A stretch of 64,000 bases of DNA from Craterostigma plantagineum (Eukaryota > Streptophyta > Magnoliopsida > Lamiales > Linderniaceae). Both the position numbers and the translations under genes were made by a program. Below, piece by piece: positions 34,536 to 46,563 of this stretch. The notes beneath the pieces were generated by a model. The model was not told where the DNA came from. It was given only the letters and a program-made list of their open reading frames with translations, and made no database searches. The number at the start of each line of letters is the position of its first letter. The stretch's first letter is position 1. The stretch is taken from assembly GCA_027422505.1 (NCBI GenBank), contig JAPQWV010000357.1, positions 1-64,000 on the forward strand. Reading direction: 5' to 3'.

Positions 34536-34868
34536 TGATAGGAATATTTTATAGTGTTCAATGTCATTGCGTTTATCTTAGTTGGCTTGTATTTAATTAA
34601 CTTTGGGCTAGTTTGTAATACTCTAGTTCTTATTTACTAGGGGTATAATAAACCAACTATTGTGGTTTATATACCCCCAAACCCTAATTCATTAGGGTGT
34701 GTGTTTTTGGTGTAGTATGTGTGAGTTACGTGCGTGTTAAAAGAAATAAAAGAATTTTAACAGATTCACCTTCGTTCACAAACACCCCACGCACAAGCTT
34801 CAAATCTTTCATCACTAGCGTGGTAAAATCGTTCTTCGTTAGTTTGGTTGGATAATCTAGGACCTACA
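34536..34868 (+). mobile_element. 3' LTR of element B (first copy)
   Basis: 333 bp, TGATAGGAAT to GACCTACA. Matches the 5' LTR apart from about ten small differences; the second base pair of the usual TGTA start is altered. Not followed by a primer site. Confidence 0.9.
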
Positions 34869-35319
34869 AAATCAAATCAAATCTTTCCTAAATATAATAT
34901 TCCAACCAGCATAAGGAAATATATCAATTCCATGATGCACATTAAATTCAGTGGCATGCAAAGTATCGTGTATGTGATTTTCATCCAGGAATAACTGATT
35001 TTCAACAGATATATCACTTTCCATATATAAACAGCATATTTTCCATATATAGCTCAGCAGGATATCTCATGCGTTATTTCCATATATAGCATAGAATGAT
35101 ATATCATGTCACATGGGTTGCCTATAGTATGCGATCACATAGTTTCACCGAATCATATGTGAATCAAACATTCAACAATTTAATCAACTTATCGCTCATA
35201 ATTAATTTTCATGGTCGAATGTTATCATGTACTTCGACATTATATTGATCTCAAATCGAATTGCTTATTTTATAGACTAACGTTATTACAATTACATAGT
35301 TCATCAAAACTCTCTAACG
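34869..35319. other. AT-rich DNA between B and the gypsy remnant
   Basis: Resembles 25220-25684 in composition (CCATATAT, ATATCA phrases), so it is likely the other side of the site where B inserted. No gene seen. The second copy is at 46112-46563. Confidence 0.5.
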
Positions 35320-36437
35320 CTCATGGACCAAAAAGGTCAACAGTTGAAATAGTGGCTAGGCAATGTGTTGCGTCGTGGCTTCCTCCGCATATAGTGCATG
35401 GTGGAATATACGTCGGATAAGAATAAGAAGGCACAATAGTTGTGGGAGTCCTCGGTGTGGGTTGTAATTGGACAGCATTAACGGCCGGCTTCATAGGCAA
35501 GAGCATATTCAGCAACATCTGCATTTGTTGTTGGAGGGCGTCAAACTTGGCGTTGATTGCGGTAGTTTCAGTGACATCGTACATTCCTGGTGGTTTACCT
35601 CTACTGCTTGAACTCCCTCGTCTGAAACTGTTCGTGCTATAATCTTCAATTAAGTCCAGCCTTCCGTTACGCTAAGATTACATAGACCTCCATTGCATGC
35701 TCCGCTAATATTTGTACGGTGTGGTCGTGCTGCGACTCGTGGAACCACTGAATTTGTTCGCTTTTCGTCATCGCGTGTTGAGGGAATCGGTTCAAGAGCG
35801 CCTTTAATCTGGTCCATACGCATATAAATTTTTGCCCTCCTTTTGCTTGAATGCGGTGAGGTCCATTTTTAATTTGAGAGCCTTGCAAGGTGGAAAGAAA
35901 TAATTGATGAAGTTGGCATGCATCTGGTCCCACGTGGTAATAGATCGTTCGGGAAGTAGGTCGAACCATTCCTTGGCATTTCCGCGCAAAGAGAATGGAA
36001 ATAAGTAGAGTCGAATGGCTTCTGAGCTTACGCCTTGTAACCCGTATTGCGTCGGTGATGGTTAGAAAATCTCGGATGTGTCTATAAGCGTCTTCCTCGG
36101 AGAGTCCATCGTATTGAGCTGTCATCTGAAGCATTTGAAGCGAATGATGTTTCAGCTCAAAGTTGTTCGGGACTTGAGGAAGGACTATCGCTGAGCCGAC
36201 CGACCCTACGGCGATGTTTCCCCACAGCTCCCTCATTGGAGGTTCTCTCGCAACCAAAGGCATCTCGTCTTGACGTTGTTCACCCATCTCGATTATTGTT
36301 TCTATTCGTGTAGCGTTCTCCCTTAAGTTGCGTCGAAAGTTGCTCTCAATCTCTAGGTAGGTCTTCAACGGTTGATAGCAAATGATTCCTTCAGGTCGTG
36401 CACCAAAATACACGTACCTATACCGAAAGAAATCCAA
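35320..36437 (-). pseudogene. gag: Gag remnant of Athila/Tat-like gypsy element F (first copy)
   Basis: Minus-strand frames give LPQVPNNFELKHHSLQMLQ, GLSEEDAYRHIRDFL, then in another frame MRGNAKEWFDLLPERSITTW and INYFFPPCKALKLKMDL. LKALLNRFPQHAM and a C-terminal part with a CTICGGSHDATHC knuckle-like motif follow. This is the capsid-type Gag of the plant Athila/Tat gypsy group. At least two frameshifts break it (near 36010 and 35830). Nothing of protease or pol follows to the left. Confidence 0.82.
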
Positions 36438-36673
36438 TTAAGCAAAAAAAATAAAATAAATAAAATATAAATATTTAATATATAAAAATACCAGCAAATA
36501 TACTAATTAAAATAACGGAGAAAAAAAATATATTGCTAAAAACATAAATAAATAAAAATAAAAGCAAGCGATGCTAATAATAATAAAGACAAAAATAATA
36601 AATAATAATCACTAAATAATAATATTTTTTTGTAATAATGATGATAATAAAAATAAAATAAATAGTTTGAAGA

Positions 36674-36674
<1 letters not shown>

Positions 36675-36716
<42 letters not shown>

Positions 36717-36741
36717 TAATAATAATAATAATAATAATAAT
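36675..36741. repeat. (AAT)n microsatellite, first copy
   Basis: 67 bp, in the leader of element F. The duplicate at 47917-47966 is about 17 bp shorter. The Ile- and Tyr-rich ORFs over it are artefacts. Confidence 0.9.
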
Positions 36742-36777
36742 CGCTAGAATAATAAACAAATTTTTCGAAAATAATAG

Positions 36778-36794
36778 TCCCGGCAACGGCGCCA
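36778..36794 (-). other. Primer binding site of element F, tRNA-Asp type
   Basis: Minus strand TGGCGCCGTTGCCGGGA matches the 3' end complement of plant tRNA-Asp, one G short of the usual run. This primer is typical of Athila/Tat gypsy elements and agrees with the Gag type. It is not a tRNA gene: no cloverleaf surrounds it. Confidence 0.85.
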
Positions 36795-36800
36795 AAAACT

Positions 36801-37421
36801 TGATCGAGCGGATAGAGTAACAAAAATAAAACGAATATCGATAAACTATTATACACTCAACAGGCAAGTGTACCTATCGAAAATATTATAGAAATGGCAA
36901 GTATTCGAGTATCGAACTAAAAGGAACTATATACTTTAGAAAACCGTCGTTTAAATATCCTACCAAATATTTTTGATTTGATACAAATATAAATAATGAT
37001 AAACTAAACAAACGATAAACACAAAAATTTGATAAAATAACGATAACGTGGTTGAGGCGACTTTATGAAAGCGAACGTATTTGAGACTTCGAGTCCCCCT
37101 AGCTCGACCAAACGAGAGTGACAAGTATAATAACATTTAACTAACTCTAACTACTAGACCGTGAGGATTCCTAGAGCATGCGTACGAATTTATACGACCG
37201 ACGAAACTGCGCCTTATCACATAAGAATCGTAAACAACTAATCTATGAATCTGGGCAAGCTTCACTAACTAGTTAACCACGGATTGCATTAAAACACGAT
37301 GAATCCCACTATCAGATTTGACTCTAATCCGGTGGGGTAGTTCAACCTATCTCTAACAATGAGTTTATTCCGCTCGTTATGAATGGTCTAATCGTTAGCC
37401 CCTCTCTCGAGTGTAGCTTAC
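36801..37421 (-). mobile_element. Partial 5' LTR of element F (first copy)
   Basis: Begins at 36801 (minus-strand end CTCGATCA), six bases from the primer site, and runs to 37421, where the LTR of copia C cuts it. No coding potential. The second copy is 48026-48646. Confidence 0.7.
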
Positions 37422-37770
37422 TGTAGAACACGCTTTTAATTGTGCATTGATTTAATTACCTGTCCATGTAATTAAGGGCTTGATGTATAGTTGTCCTTAG
37501 TTTAGGACTTAGTTTGTAATTTGTACCAAGCTTGTTTGGTATAAATTGATGTACAAACATTTAGCTAATAGAGAAGATTTTAGAAATTGATCCGAGAGGC
37601 TTGCAATTCGATTTCTAGAGAGAAATATCAAATATCTTCTCTCACTACTCGAAATTCTCGCTCGAGCTCTCAAAGAAGGTTTTCGGTCGAAATCTCAATC
37701 TTCACAATTCTTGTCGATTCCTTTAGAATTCATGCCTAGGATCATAGAGTTGATAAATTATGACCTAACA
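37422..37770 (+). mobile_element. 5' LTR of copia element C (first copy)
   Basis: 349 bp, TGTAGAACACG to GACCTAACA, same family as the LTRs of D, E and H. TATAAATT at about 37539 lies in an imperfect dyad. A primer site follows. Confidence 0.92.
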
Positions 37771-37771
37771 A

Positions 37772-37783
37772 TTGGTATCAGAG
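37772..37783 (+). other. Primer binding site of element C (first copy)
   Basis: TTGGTATCAGAGAAG: the tRNA-Met type core TGGTATCAGAG follows the LTR by two bases. Confidence 0.88.
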
Positions 37784-38755
37784 AAGATTCGTTCTGTTTT
37801 GAATCAAAATTGTTAGAATTCGAATCGAAAATTTCATTCTGAAACTGTTTCGTGCGAAGAACAGTTTTGGCGCGAAAATTGATTTTCGATCTGATTTGCT
37901 TAACTCCGTGCTGAATTGGCTTGAATTTGATATTTCTGTGCTTGTAGTGATATACATTGAGTGCGATTAGATTCGTAGCTGTTTGAACTTCATTTTAGCA
38001 GTTTGGATTAATCTGAGAAGTCACTGTTCATGCGAAGAACAGTTTGAACACGTTCTGATTTTGACTAAATTCGACATGTTTTGCTTCGCAACGTGTTTAA
38101 TTGTACGTTCGTGCGTATTCATCATCTGATTACGAGCAATTATATGCAATTTCATCGTCTAATTCATCGTCTTTGCTTAAATCTATGTTAACTGTAAATT
38201 GTGAATTTTTGCGATAATTTCAATTTTTCTTGCAAGATTCTTCGATCAGATTAATTTCTCGATCAATAAACTCTGCGCGAAAATTTTTCTCGATCAGAAT
38301 ACTAAGTCAGACCTAAAGTCGCTTCTATCAAGAACGAATTTAGTAGATAAATTTATCGAGCATTACTCGTCGAAAATCTTTTTCGAACGAAGACCAATTT
38401 TGACCTTTGCGCGCGCAAAAATTTCCGTCGAAAAACTTTTCGGTCAGACTTTCTAAGTTTGACTACGCGTAAATCATTTGCGTTCGAGAAACTTTTCCAA
38501 TCAACGAATTTATTTTGACTTTGCGAGAAACTTACTAAACGTACTGTTTCTTTGCGATCGAAATAAATTCACAATTAAGAGATTTTTCTCGACTGAAAGA
38601 TTTCGAACATATTTTTTGCTCGTAAAATTTTTCGCCGACGTACTTTCTCGCACGAGTACAGTAACAGTGACAATGTTTCTCGACGAATTAATGTTTGATC
38701 AAACTTTAAAGATTGAGTCAAAAATCTATCTTGTTCGAACCGAGACCATCAAAAG
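37784..38755 (+). other. 5' leader of element C (first copy)
   Basis: AT-rich leader. Two hairpins, each containing GCGAAGAACAGTT, lie at 37843-37866 and 38023-38043. From about 38230 the TTTCTCGATC/TTTGCGATCG motifs seen in the ORF3 spacers recur. The ORF at 38478-38816 is within the motif region and is not called. Confidence 0.7.
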
Positions 38756-39208
38756 TGGAATAAGAACCACCTGGATTCTATTCCTTTTATCTACTTCGTC
38801 CGAACCAAGTAGGTAGGCTCCATCTTATTATATTTCTCCACTGTCCAGGGTCGTACCCTGCAGAACAACGCCTTCTCTTTCGGTGCTAGGTGAGGTTTTG
38901 GAACCCTACCATCTATTCTATATGCATCTCAATTCATCCAATCCTTCTTCTTGAGCCTTTGTAGAGGGCTTTCGGATAGTTCGGTACCGGCTATCGGTAA
39001 AGGAAGCATATGCCTCTAACTCGGTTCATTCCCTATATTATATGGTAATGGTAGGTAGTCGGTACCCCTTTTTTGGTTCAACTAAGGTAGGCTCGTGCCC
39101 GGGTTCACTCGTGAAAGGAAGGTTCTAGCGGTAAAGTAAGAAAATCCTCCCTTCTTGCTTCCTTAGGGTACGTCCCCTATCGCCTTTCATTCGGAATGGA
39201 ATCAAAAG
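38756..39208. other. Organelle-like insertion in C's leader (first copy)
   Basis: 453 bp clearly different in composition from its surroundings (GC-richer, phrases such as CCCTATCGCCTTTCATTCGG). It is flanked by the 8-bp direct repeat ATCAAAAG (38748-38755 and 39201-39208). Element H has a single ATCAAACG at the same place and no insert. The style is like plant mitochondrial DNA (inference). Confidence 0.6.
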
Positions 39209-39229
39209 CTACTAACTAATCTGCTACTT

Positions 39230-40284
39230 GTGAAGCACATCACATCTGTTCAAGACATCAAAACAACAAACGAAGATCCTACATCAACTCGAAAAAGAAA
39301 TGGATGCCTATTCTCTAGGAATGATAATCGTCCTCCAATTCTCAAGAGACGCGACTATACAGTTTGGAGAAGCCGATTTCTAAATTTCATAGAGCTAAAG
39401 GAACAGACAGAAGACCTTCTCTCATCAAATGAGCAAGGTCCAGCTCAGTTCTGGGTAAATGTTCCCGATGACAACATTGCAAACCCTCCAATTCCTACCT
39501 ATAGGCGACTGAAAGAGCCTAGGGAATATACCGTTGAGGAAAGAGTGAGAGCTAAAGTTGACCTAATAGCCAGGAACACTCTTATGCAAGGAATCCCAAA
39601 TGATATCTATCGACACATCGATAGTATTCCAACCGCTAAGGGAAGGTGGGATGAGCTGCACAAGATGATGCAACGAACAGAAGTCGGTATCAAGGCCAAG
39701 AGGCTAATATTCTCACGGCCTATGATTCATTCAGAGCTAAACCGGAGGAGTGCTTATATGATCTCTACCAGAGATATCTCACCCTCTTAAATGAGATGAG
39801 GAAAATCGAAATCACTAAGACAAACATGGAAACCAACACCAGATTTCTTTCCTCTTTGCCCTCAGAATGGAAAAAGATATCCACTCAGACCAGACAGAAT
39901 AAAGACCTTGAGGAGTATCCATGCCATGTTTGACAATCTCGCACAGCACGATGAAGACATAAGCGAGATTCAGAATGGAGCAGAAGGGCAAACTTATCAA
40001 CGACTCAGTTGCCCTAGTCTCGGACAAGAGGAGCTCAAAATTGCGAAAAGAAAAGATCATTAAGCCTCCTACTCCCTTAGAATCTGATGTTGAATCAGAT
40101 TCAGACATGGAGCCTAACATGAAAATGCTGGGAAAGCAGTTGGCGCTAATTGGGAAAATGATGCACAAACTGTACCTCAAAAAGAAGTCCTCATCATCAG
40201 CCAATGGACTTAGGCCTCAAGCACGAAAAACAAAGAACGTTCACCTGAGACTTCTGAAGTCAAGACTATCAAAGAACCGACCAA
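39230..40284 (+). pseudogene. gag: Gag N-terminal part of element C (first copy, cut)
   Basis: Reads RPPILKRRDYTVWRSRFLNF, RRLKEPREYTVEERVRAKVD, ARNTLMQGIPNDIYRHIDSI and WDELHKMMQRTEVGIKAK, the typical N-terminal Gag core of plant copia elements. A frameshift near 39700 and further breaks follow (DLYQRYLTLLNEM in another frame). The in-frame codon at 39230 is GTG; no upstream ATG is evident. The frame 39975-40283 (VSDKRSSKLRKEKIIKPPTP) leads towards the knuckle but is cut by the duplication junction at 40281. Confidence 0.85.
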
Positions 40285-40808
40285 CCAAGCCTAGGACATT
40301 AAGAAAGCATAATATATCGAGAAAATCAAAGCCTACCAATTTATCCTCACATGCACCTAGATGTAAAATTTTAGATAGATCGAAGGAGATAGCCGCAGAA
40401 GACGACCTATTATTTGAAAATTGTGCCCATTCTTTTAAGAAGAAGGAGGCAGTTAAATTTAGAGCATGTAGTTCAACTTCGCATAGTAGGCATCTATCGC
40501 AAGCTAAGTACAACCTTGCTACATCTCCACCCATGATCTCATTTTCTGAATCTGTACGAACATATATGCTCTCTAATTTCCACTTTTCTTATGATGATGC
40601 ACTTGCCTTAAATTCTCGTTTTAGATTAGCAATTGCAAGTACAATCAAGAACGACGCACGCTTCTTTTCTAAGTCAGGCTCACAAACTCAAAAAGAGAAG
40701 CTACAAACAAAAAGAAAGACAAAGCCTGCACATTCGTCTCCTAAGTCCAGTTCTAAACTTGACAAACAAGAACACAAAAAGCATCCAATCAAAGCACCCC
40801 AAGATTGA
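39975..40808 (+). other. Chimeric open frame across the duplication junction
   Basis: A 277-codon frame joins C's Gag (KIIKPPTPLESDVESDSDME) to B's Gag tail (TKPRTLRKHNISRKSK) in frame at 40281. It ends when an extra A at about 40777 shifts the frame. It arises from the rearrangement and is probably not selected. Confidence 0.6.
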
Positions 40809-41046
40809 AGTTAAAGCTAAAGTTTCGGGAAATAAGCAAATCTGGATCACAAAACAAGAACTTAGGGCAAGCACTAGCACCTGTTATCCCTTAGGAATTA
40901 GAAAGATTTGGGTTCCTAAATCAACCATTGAAGCTACAGATAAATTTAAAGTTGACTTAGGACATAAATCTACGAAAGATGCATGCATAAACTCTAGACC
41001 TAATACGAAAGGACCCAATCTTAGATGGGTACCAAAATCCGCGTGA
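40281..41046 (+). pseudogene. Gag tail of element B (second copy)
   Basis: Duplicate of 29031-29795, starting within the frame and ending RWVPKSA. One extra base in the AAAAA run near 40777 breaks the frame that is open in the first copy. The protease remnant and purine tracts follow as in unit 1. Confidence 0.85.
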
Positions 41047-43008
41047 GATGTTTTTGCAGTTTCCAACATGGGTAGGTACTTAGAAAGCGGCTCCACACCC
41101 ATGACTGGTTTGCGACGATAGCGCCCACCAGTTCCCTCACGTATGGTACCTGAAGCGGCCCGACATACGTGATCAAGGGGTGGGATGCGGGCAGCTAGAA
41201 CTACACCGACAAAATTGGTAATATTCTAAATATGCATAAGCTCACATGTTCGACATTCACTGAATTTTCAATATGCATGTGTGCTCAAATGAGTAACATA
41301 CCTAATATGTTAGCAATATCTAGGATGAACTGCTCTTTATTCATGTTAAGATACATTCTTCATCCTAGTAGACATGCTAAATAAGGTTCCCAAAAAAAAA
41401 GGAATTCATGGAATGCTTATATTTAGGGGGAGCTTTATTTATTAAATTAAGTGGGAGAATTTTAGAAATGAAATAATCTTCGCCAAATTATTTAATTTAG
41501 GGGGAGAAATTTCCTTGTAAAATTTCTCTAAAGATGGAACTTGGTTTAAATGAAAAATAATAATAAATAATAATAATTTAAAAAAATTCTTCTCAAATCA
41601 AATATAGGCTATAAACAATAAATCCCTCACCCTTATAGGTTCTTGCTAATTCCGCGTTGACTAAATGTGAAATCGTTTCAGATTTCACAGGTTTCGTCGC
41701 GCATCGATCGATTTTCACAGTTTCAAACTTTGTAAACATCCTCTTCCGAAAATCGTCAATTAAGTGGTTACACTTGGTGTTCATCGAGTTTTTAATAATA
41801 TTGTTTGGGTGATAATCGTACTCTGTCGCTGAGGTTTGTAGAAATTGCTTTAAATTTCGTCGATCGTTTTACAAATCTTAAGGTTTCGTCGCGAAACGAT
41901 CGATTGTTTTTAATAATATTTTCAGAAATTGCTTTAATTTCGGGCTTAAGTTCGTCTCGAAATCTGACTTTGGAAATCAGCTTTCGAAAATAACCATTCA
42001 CAAATAAGACCTACTTTCAAAGTGCAAAACTCAGAACGCAGAATCAATAGGTGGAATAGGAACAATAGTTTTACCTCATATAGACGGTTACACACAAGTA
42101 CATCTTGTGAGGACCTTACACACAAAAGCGAGTAAAACTGCAAATAAACACAAAAGAAGGAACAATAGATTTACTTCATAAGGACTGTTGCACATGAGTA
42201 CACCTTGAGAGGACCCAATATAAAAGCTAGTAAAACACACAAGCACACCTTGTGAGGACCCATGATAGAAAAGCTAGTAAAACTACAAATAAGCACAAGA
42301 GAAGGAAAAGGTCAAGTTGTAGCCTCTCTAAATTACGTGAAATTCCTCATATGCTTCCCTCTCATTTTCACGATGTTGTTGCTGCATCCAGTTCATTTCT
42401 TGTAAGCTAATCGAGAATGCTGAAATGGGATAATAGACGAGAAATTTTTGGTAAATTATGTTTTAGTGTTGCTCATGCATGTCTATTTATAGGCATAAAT
42501 GGAACAAAACATCATTATCGTTCCGACAAACCTAATCAATTTTTACAGACGAATTTTTGACTTGAGGGTTCAACGCCGGGAGAAAGCAATCTTTCTTCGT
42601 CGATTATCGGATTTTGTGTCACACAAATCGATTTTGAAAAACTAGTTGATTCGATATTTATTTTGGACCAAATTTTTTAACTCTGGGTTATAGCTTATAG
42701 TTGAAAATTTCGCATGTCAGTTAGGGTGATTTTCTCTTCATAATTTTCATTAAGAATTTTGGGTCAAAATTCTCAAGTCAGAACTTGCCCGATTCAACAT
42801 TCACTAAGTGATTCCATGAATCGTCCGATTCTGGAATCGATCGAACCTAGGTCCTTATTACAAGTTTTCTCGGTGATTCCTCCAATCACCCGATTCCTGC
42901 AATCGTCCAATTCCTCCATCAATCGAAAGCGCTACAGTACATCATTTTCTCGGTGATTCGTCCAATTGCCTGTATTCCTCAATCAATCGAACGTGCTACA
43001 ATGCATCT

Positions 43009-43042
<34 letters not shown>

Positions 43043-45778
43043 CCAAATCACCCGATTTTCATCACCTTTCCCAAAATCGTATACACGAATCAGTCTCATG
43101 AGGTCATCAAGTTCGCGGGTCAGCTTAAGAACTAGAGTTTCGCGAGTTCAGTTCCCGTGTCACTCAGATTTCGCGAACCCTCCGAACAACTTCGAATTCG
43201 CGCATTCAGTTCGCAAACCACAGCTCAATTCGCGGTCCAAGCCAAATTTCAATTCAACTCAAAGACTTCAAATTCTTTCGAAGACATACATCTTTTAAAA
43301 AAACATTTTCGCATACGGGATTTTCGGCACAACACTTTGAAATGTTCGAAACTAACAGTACCACACATCATCGACCCCTCATTGTAAACTCGGTACATCC
43401 TACTTTGAAAATTCTTCGAAAAACACCTAGTGAGACAACTACACCTCTCAGCGAGTATGGTATCTCGGGCTACTCCACAGACACGACTTGTTAGCGATGC
43501 GAGCAACCAAACGTAGGTAAACTCTAATATGCATCCTTTTGTAACTTTTGCATGCTTATCAAGTTGAAAATTCAATTTGCCTACTTTGAAAACAATAGGG
43601 TACAATAGTCATGCACGCTCCAAAAAGACTTTCAATTCCAAATTTTCGCATGCATGCATGAGCTGAAATGCATATTTATCATGTTATAGTATATTTTATT
43701 TAGGCATATATTTTAAAGAATTTTCGAGTTTAAACTTTTATGAGTGCATATAAGTTGAGTTGACAAATGCCTATATCCTTTAAATGGTACATTTTGAATA
43801 TGCATGTTCTTGCAAGATATTGAAGTTGGTAACGCATATTCCACGGTCAACCGATAAATACCATTTTCTTGTGAGCTAAATTTGAGGGGAGCTACTCTTT
43901 ATTTTTAAGAGAAGCAACTCTTATATATGTCTTAAGGGGAGCAATAATTAAAATTTTTAGGGGGAGTGGACTTTAACACGTGAACTTAGGGAAAGAGATT
44001 CGAAAGATAAATTTGATCCGTATTTGCATCTTTTGAGGGGGAGTAATCCAGTTTTAAGAAGCATGATTCAAAAAAAATATATAGATATATACATATATCT
44101 ACGTAGTTTAATATATAGTATACTATTAAATTATTAATACGATGGATAGGAAGGGAAAGAAAAAGTTCTCTCAAGCACTTCCACCTCCAAGACGGACTCC
44201 AACAAAAAGAAGCAACCTCGAGAGTTCCAGAATTCCAAAAGGCATGACATCCATCCACAAACACGAAGATGATTTCAACCGGCCCTCTCCAACTTGCTGA
44301 TCAAGCAGCACTCATCAAAGTTGATGGATGCATGGTTTTTTTCCATGGTTCAGTCAGACCAAACTGAACCTAACCTAGGAACGCTGCCAAGTGTTAGTGA
44401 AGATTTCGAGTTCGTAAAAGCCACATCCAATTTTTGGCAAACTCTTGATAGGATCGAAGAGCAGAGGATGCAAGATTCCCTTACCTCACAAATTACTCGG
44501 ACCAACCCCTATAGGTACAGGTGCTAATTTTACTAGCTCCCGAGTAGAAGTCGTCGCATTAGGTTCAACGGCGCATGCACAACCGAGCCCTACCCACTCA
44601 TCGATCTCCCAAAGACCGATGTTTCATCAAATCACGGGGAACCACTTTTGCTATCACCACTTCACTTTGGAAGCGGGTGATATTGAATTAAGTGGTAGTT
44701 AGCCCCACACCACTGAACTTTCTTGAACACATCGAGTCTAGGTGTCCTCACTACCTAAATGTTTTTTATTTTTTAGGACACATACACTTTTTCTTATTTG
44801 GACCTAGTGCCAGATCAGAACTTCCATAGACACATCTATAGTAGATGTGATTCCAAGATTGGAAGGAAGTCCTACCGTGCAACATCAAAACAACAGCGGT
44901 ATCAGGCCATCGTCTGCGAGCTACGCTCCTAGATAGATGTTAACGGGATGCCTATGTGGCCCCAGTTATAAGCCATGTCCTCACAGGCCACGTCTCAGAG
45001 TTTAACTCTGAACTCGGGTCGATGGATTACCTTAGTGGCTCCGTCTGGTTATTACCCGCACCGACTTGTCGTTTGTGTCCTTCTTGGACTCCTATAAAGC
45101 ATGTCGATCTCGTTAATATGAATCGTCATGAGGGGGAGATGGGGATTTGTATAAACAAACAGGTCGGACCACCCAACATTTCCGCCGAGCGAACCACTAC
45201 GAAGCCTGGCTCAATTGCACTTAAAACGTCAGATTCGAAGGAGCCTTGGCACATTTTAGAACACAACCCACGCTCACCATCAAAATTTCACCGTGGTTAC
45301 CACGATGAAGCCGAACTACACTGGAACCTACAATGTCACATTCCAAAGGAGCTTTGACACATGTTAAAAGACACCCATGCATATCTTCTTCTGGAGCAGA
45401 CAAGCTTCCTCGAGGCCGAACCAGACAACTTCTCTCGATGAAGACGAATCTGGCGCTGAGAAGAAGAAGATTGGAGAAGATGTACGACTTCAAAATACAA
45501 AAATAAAAGACAAGGACAATATGCAAACAAAATTTCAAAGAACTGCGACATCATCAAGAAACGAATATCGGGTCGTGGATCATAGCATACATCCGATCTA
45601 CAACGTATAGCGTCAAGATAAGAGAGTTCTAGCTGAAAGTGCATTCAAATCGTCCACAAGAAGAGGAGATAGCCTTTGCAGGGGAGGAAAGGGGAGATTG
45701 TTAGGACTCAAGAGATTCTCCATGTACCCAACAAAAATAACCCGCGCTGAATTGAAGATTGAACACCAAGGGGGAGAT
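41047..45778 (+). other. Spacer and 3' region of element B (second copy)
   Basis: Duplicate of 29796-34535 including the protease remnant, AGGGGGAG tracts (for example 41424, 41500), leader-like motif block (about 42750-43060), (TA)14 at 43009-43036, and the short basic ORF at 44140-44297. No new gene appears. Confidence 0.8.
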
Positions 45779-46111
45779 TGATAGGAATATTTTATAGTGT
45801 TCAATGTCATTGCGTTTATCTTAGTTGGCTTGTATTTAATTAACTTTGGGCTAGTTTGTAATACTCTAGTTCTTATTTACTAGGGGTATAATAAACCAAC
45901 TATTGTGGTTTATATACCCCCAAACCCTAATTCATTAGGGTGTGTGTTTTTGGTGTAGTATGTGTGAGTTACGTGCGTGTTAAAAGAAATAAAAGAATTT
46001 TAACAGATTCACCTTCGTTCACAAACACCCCACGCACAAGCTTCAAATCTTTCATCACTAGCGTGGTAAAATCGTTCTTCGTTAGTTTGGTTGGATAATC
46101 TAGGACCTACA
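45779..46111 (+). mobile_element. 3' LTR of element B (second copy)
   Basis: 333 bp, identical by eye to 34536-34868 and more similar to it than either is to the 5' LTR, as expected if the duplication is younger than B's insertion. Confidence 0.92.
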
Positions 46112-46563
46112 AAATCAAATCAAATCTTTCCTAAATATAATATTCCAACCAGCATAAGGAAATATATCAATTCGATGCTGCACATTAAATTCAGTGGCAT
46201 GCAAAGTATCGTGTATGTGATTTTCATCCAGGAATAACTGATTTTCAACAGATATATCACTTTCCATATATAAACAGCATATTTTCCATATATAGCTCAG
46301 CAGGATATCTCATGCGTTATTTCCATATATAGCATAGAATGATATATCATGTCACATGGGTTGCCTATAGTATGCGATCACATAGTTTCACCGAATCATA
46401 TGTGAATCAAACATTCAACAATTTAATCAACTTATCGCTCATAATTAATTTTCATGGTCGAATGTTATCATGTACTTCGACATTATATTGATCTCAAATC
46501 GAATTGCTTATTTTATAGACTAACGTTATTACAATTACATAGTTCATCAAAACTCTCTAACGC
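46112..46563. other. AT-rich DNA (second copy)
   Basis: Duplicate of 34869-35319; no gene seen. One small difference is visible near 46173 (TTCGATGCTGC against TTCCATGATGC). Confidence 0.6.

Larger units (their letters stand above)
25685..34868 (+). mobile_element. Copia element B, complete but without pol
   Basis: 9.2 kb bounded by LTRs of 336 and 333 bp with TG/CA ends, a tRNA-Met primer site and a polypurine tract. The flanks are CAATC and AAATC, a probable 5-bp target duplication with one change. By eye the LTRs differ at roughly ten positions. It keeps a zinc-knuckle and coiled-coil Gag, but RT, RNase H and integrase are absent, so it is non-autonomous. Its layout is Sirevirus-like. The part from 29031 onwards is duplicated at 40281. 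Confidence 0.88.
29031..40280. repeat. Tandem duplication unit 1 (11,250 bp)
   Basis: Starts inside B's Gag tail and ends inside C's gag. It is repeated directly as 40281-51505 with small differences only. The bases CCAA are shared by the left start (29031), the junction (40281) and the right end (51506), which suggests end joining or template switching at 4-bp microhomology. Confidence 0.95.

Noticed and set aside
25685..34868. Perfect 5-bp target-site duplication for element B
   Set aside because: Flanks are CAATC and AAATC; four of five match, so it is reported as probable only.
36778..36794. Possible tRNA-Asp gene fragment
   Set aside because: Only the 3' end complement is present, at the exact place of a primer binding site; no cloverleaf around it.
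36536..36867. Ile/Tyr/Leu-rich ORFs resembling membrane proteins
   Set aside because: Translation of the AAT microsatellite and flanks; length changes with repeat number in the duplicate (47778-48092).
39230..39790. GTG as a genuine bacterial-type gag start
   Set aside because: This is plant nuclear DNA; the M shown at such codons is an alternative-start reading. Kept only as an open question on how Gag starts.
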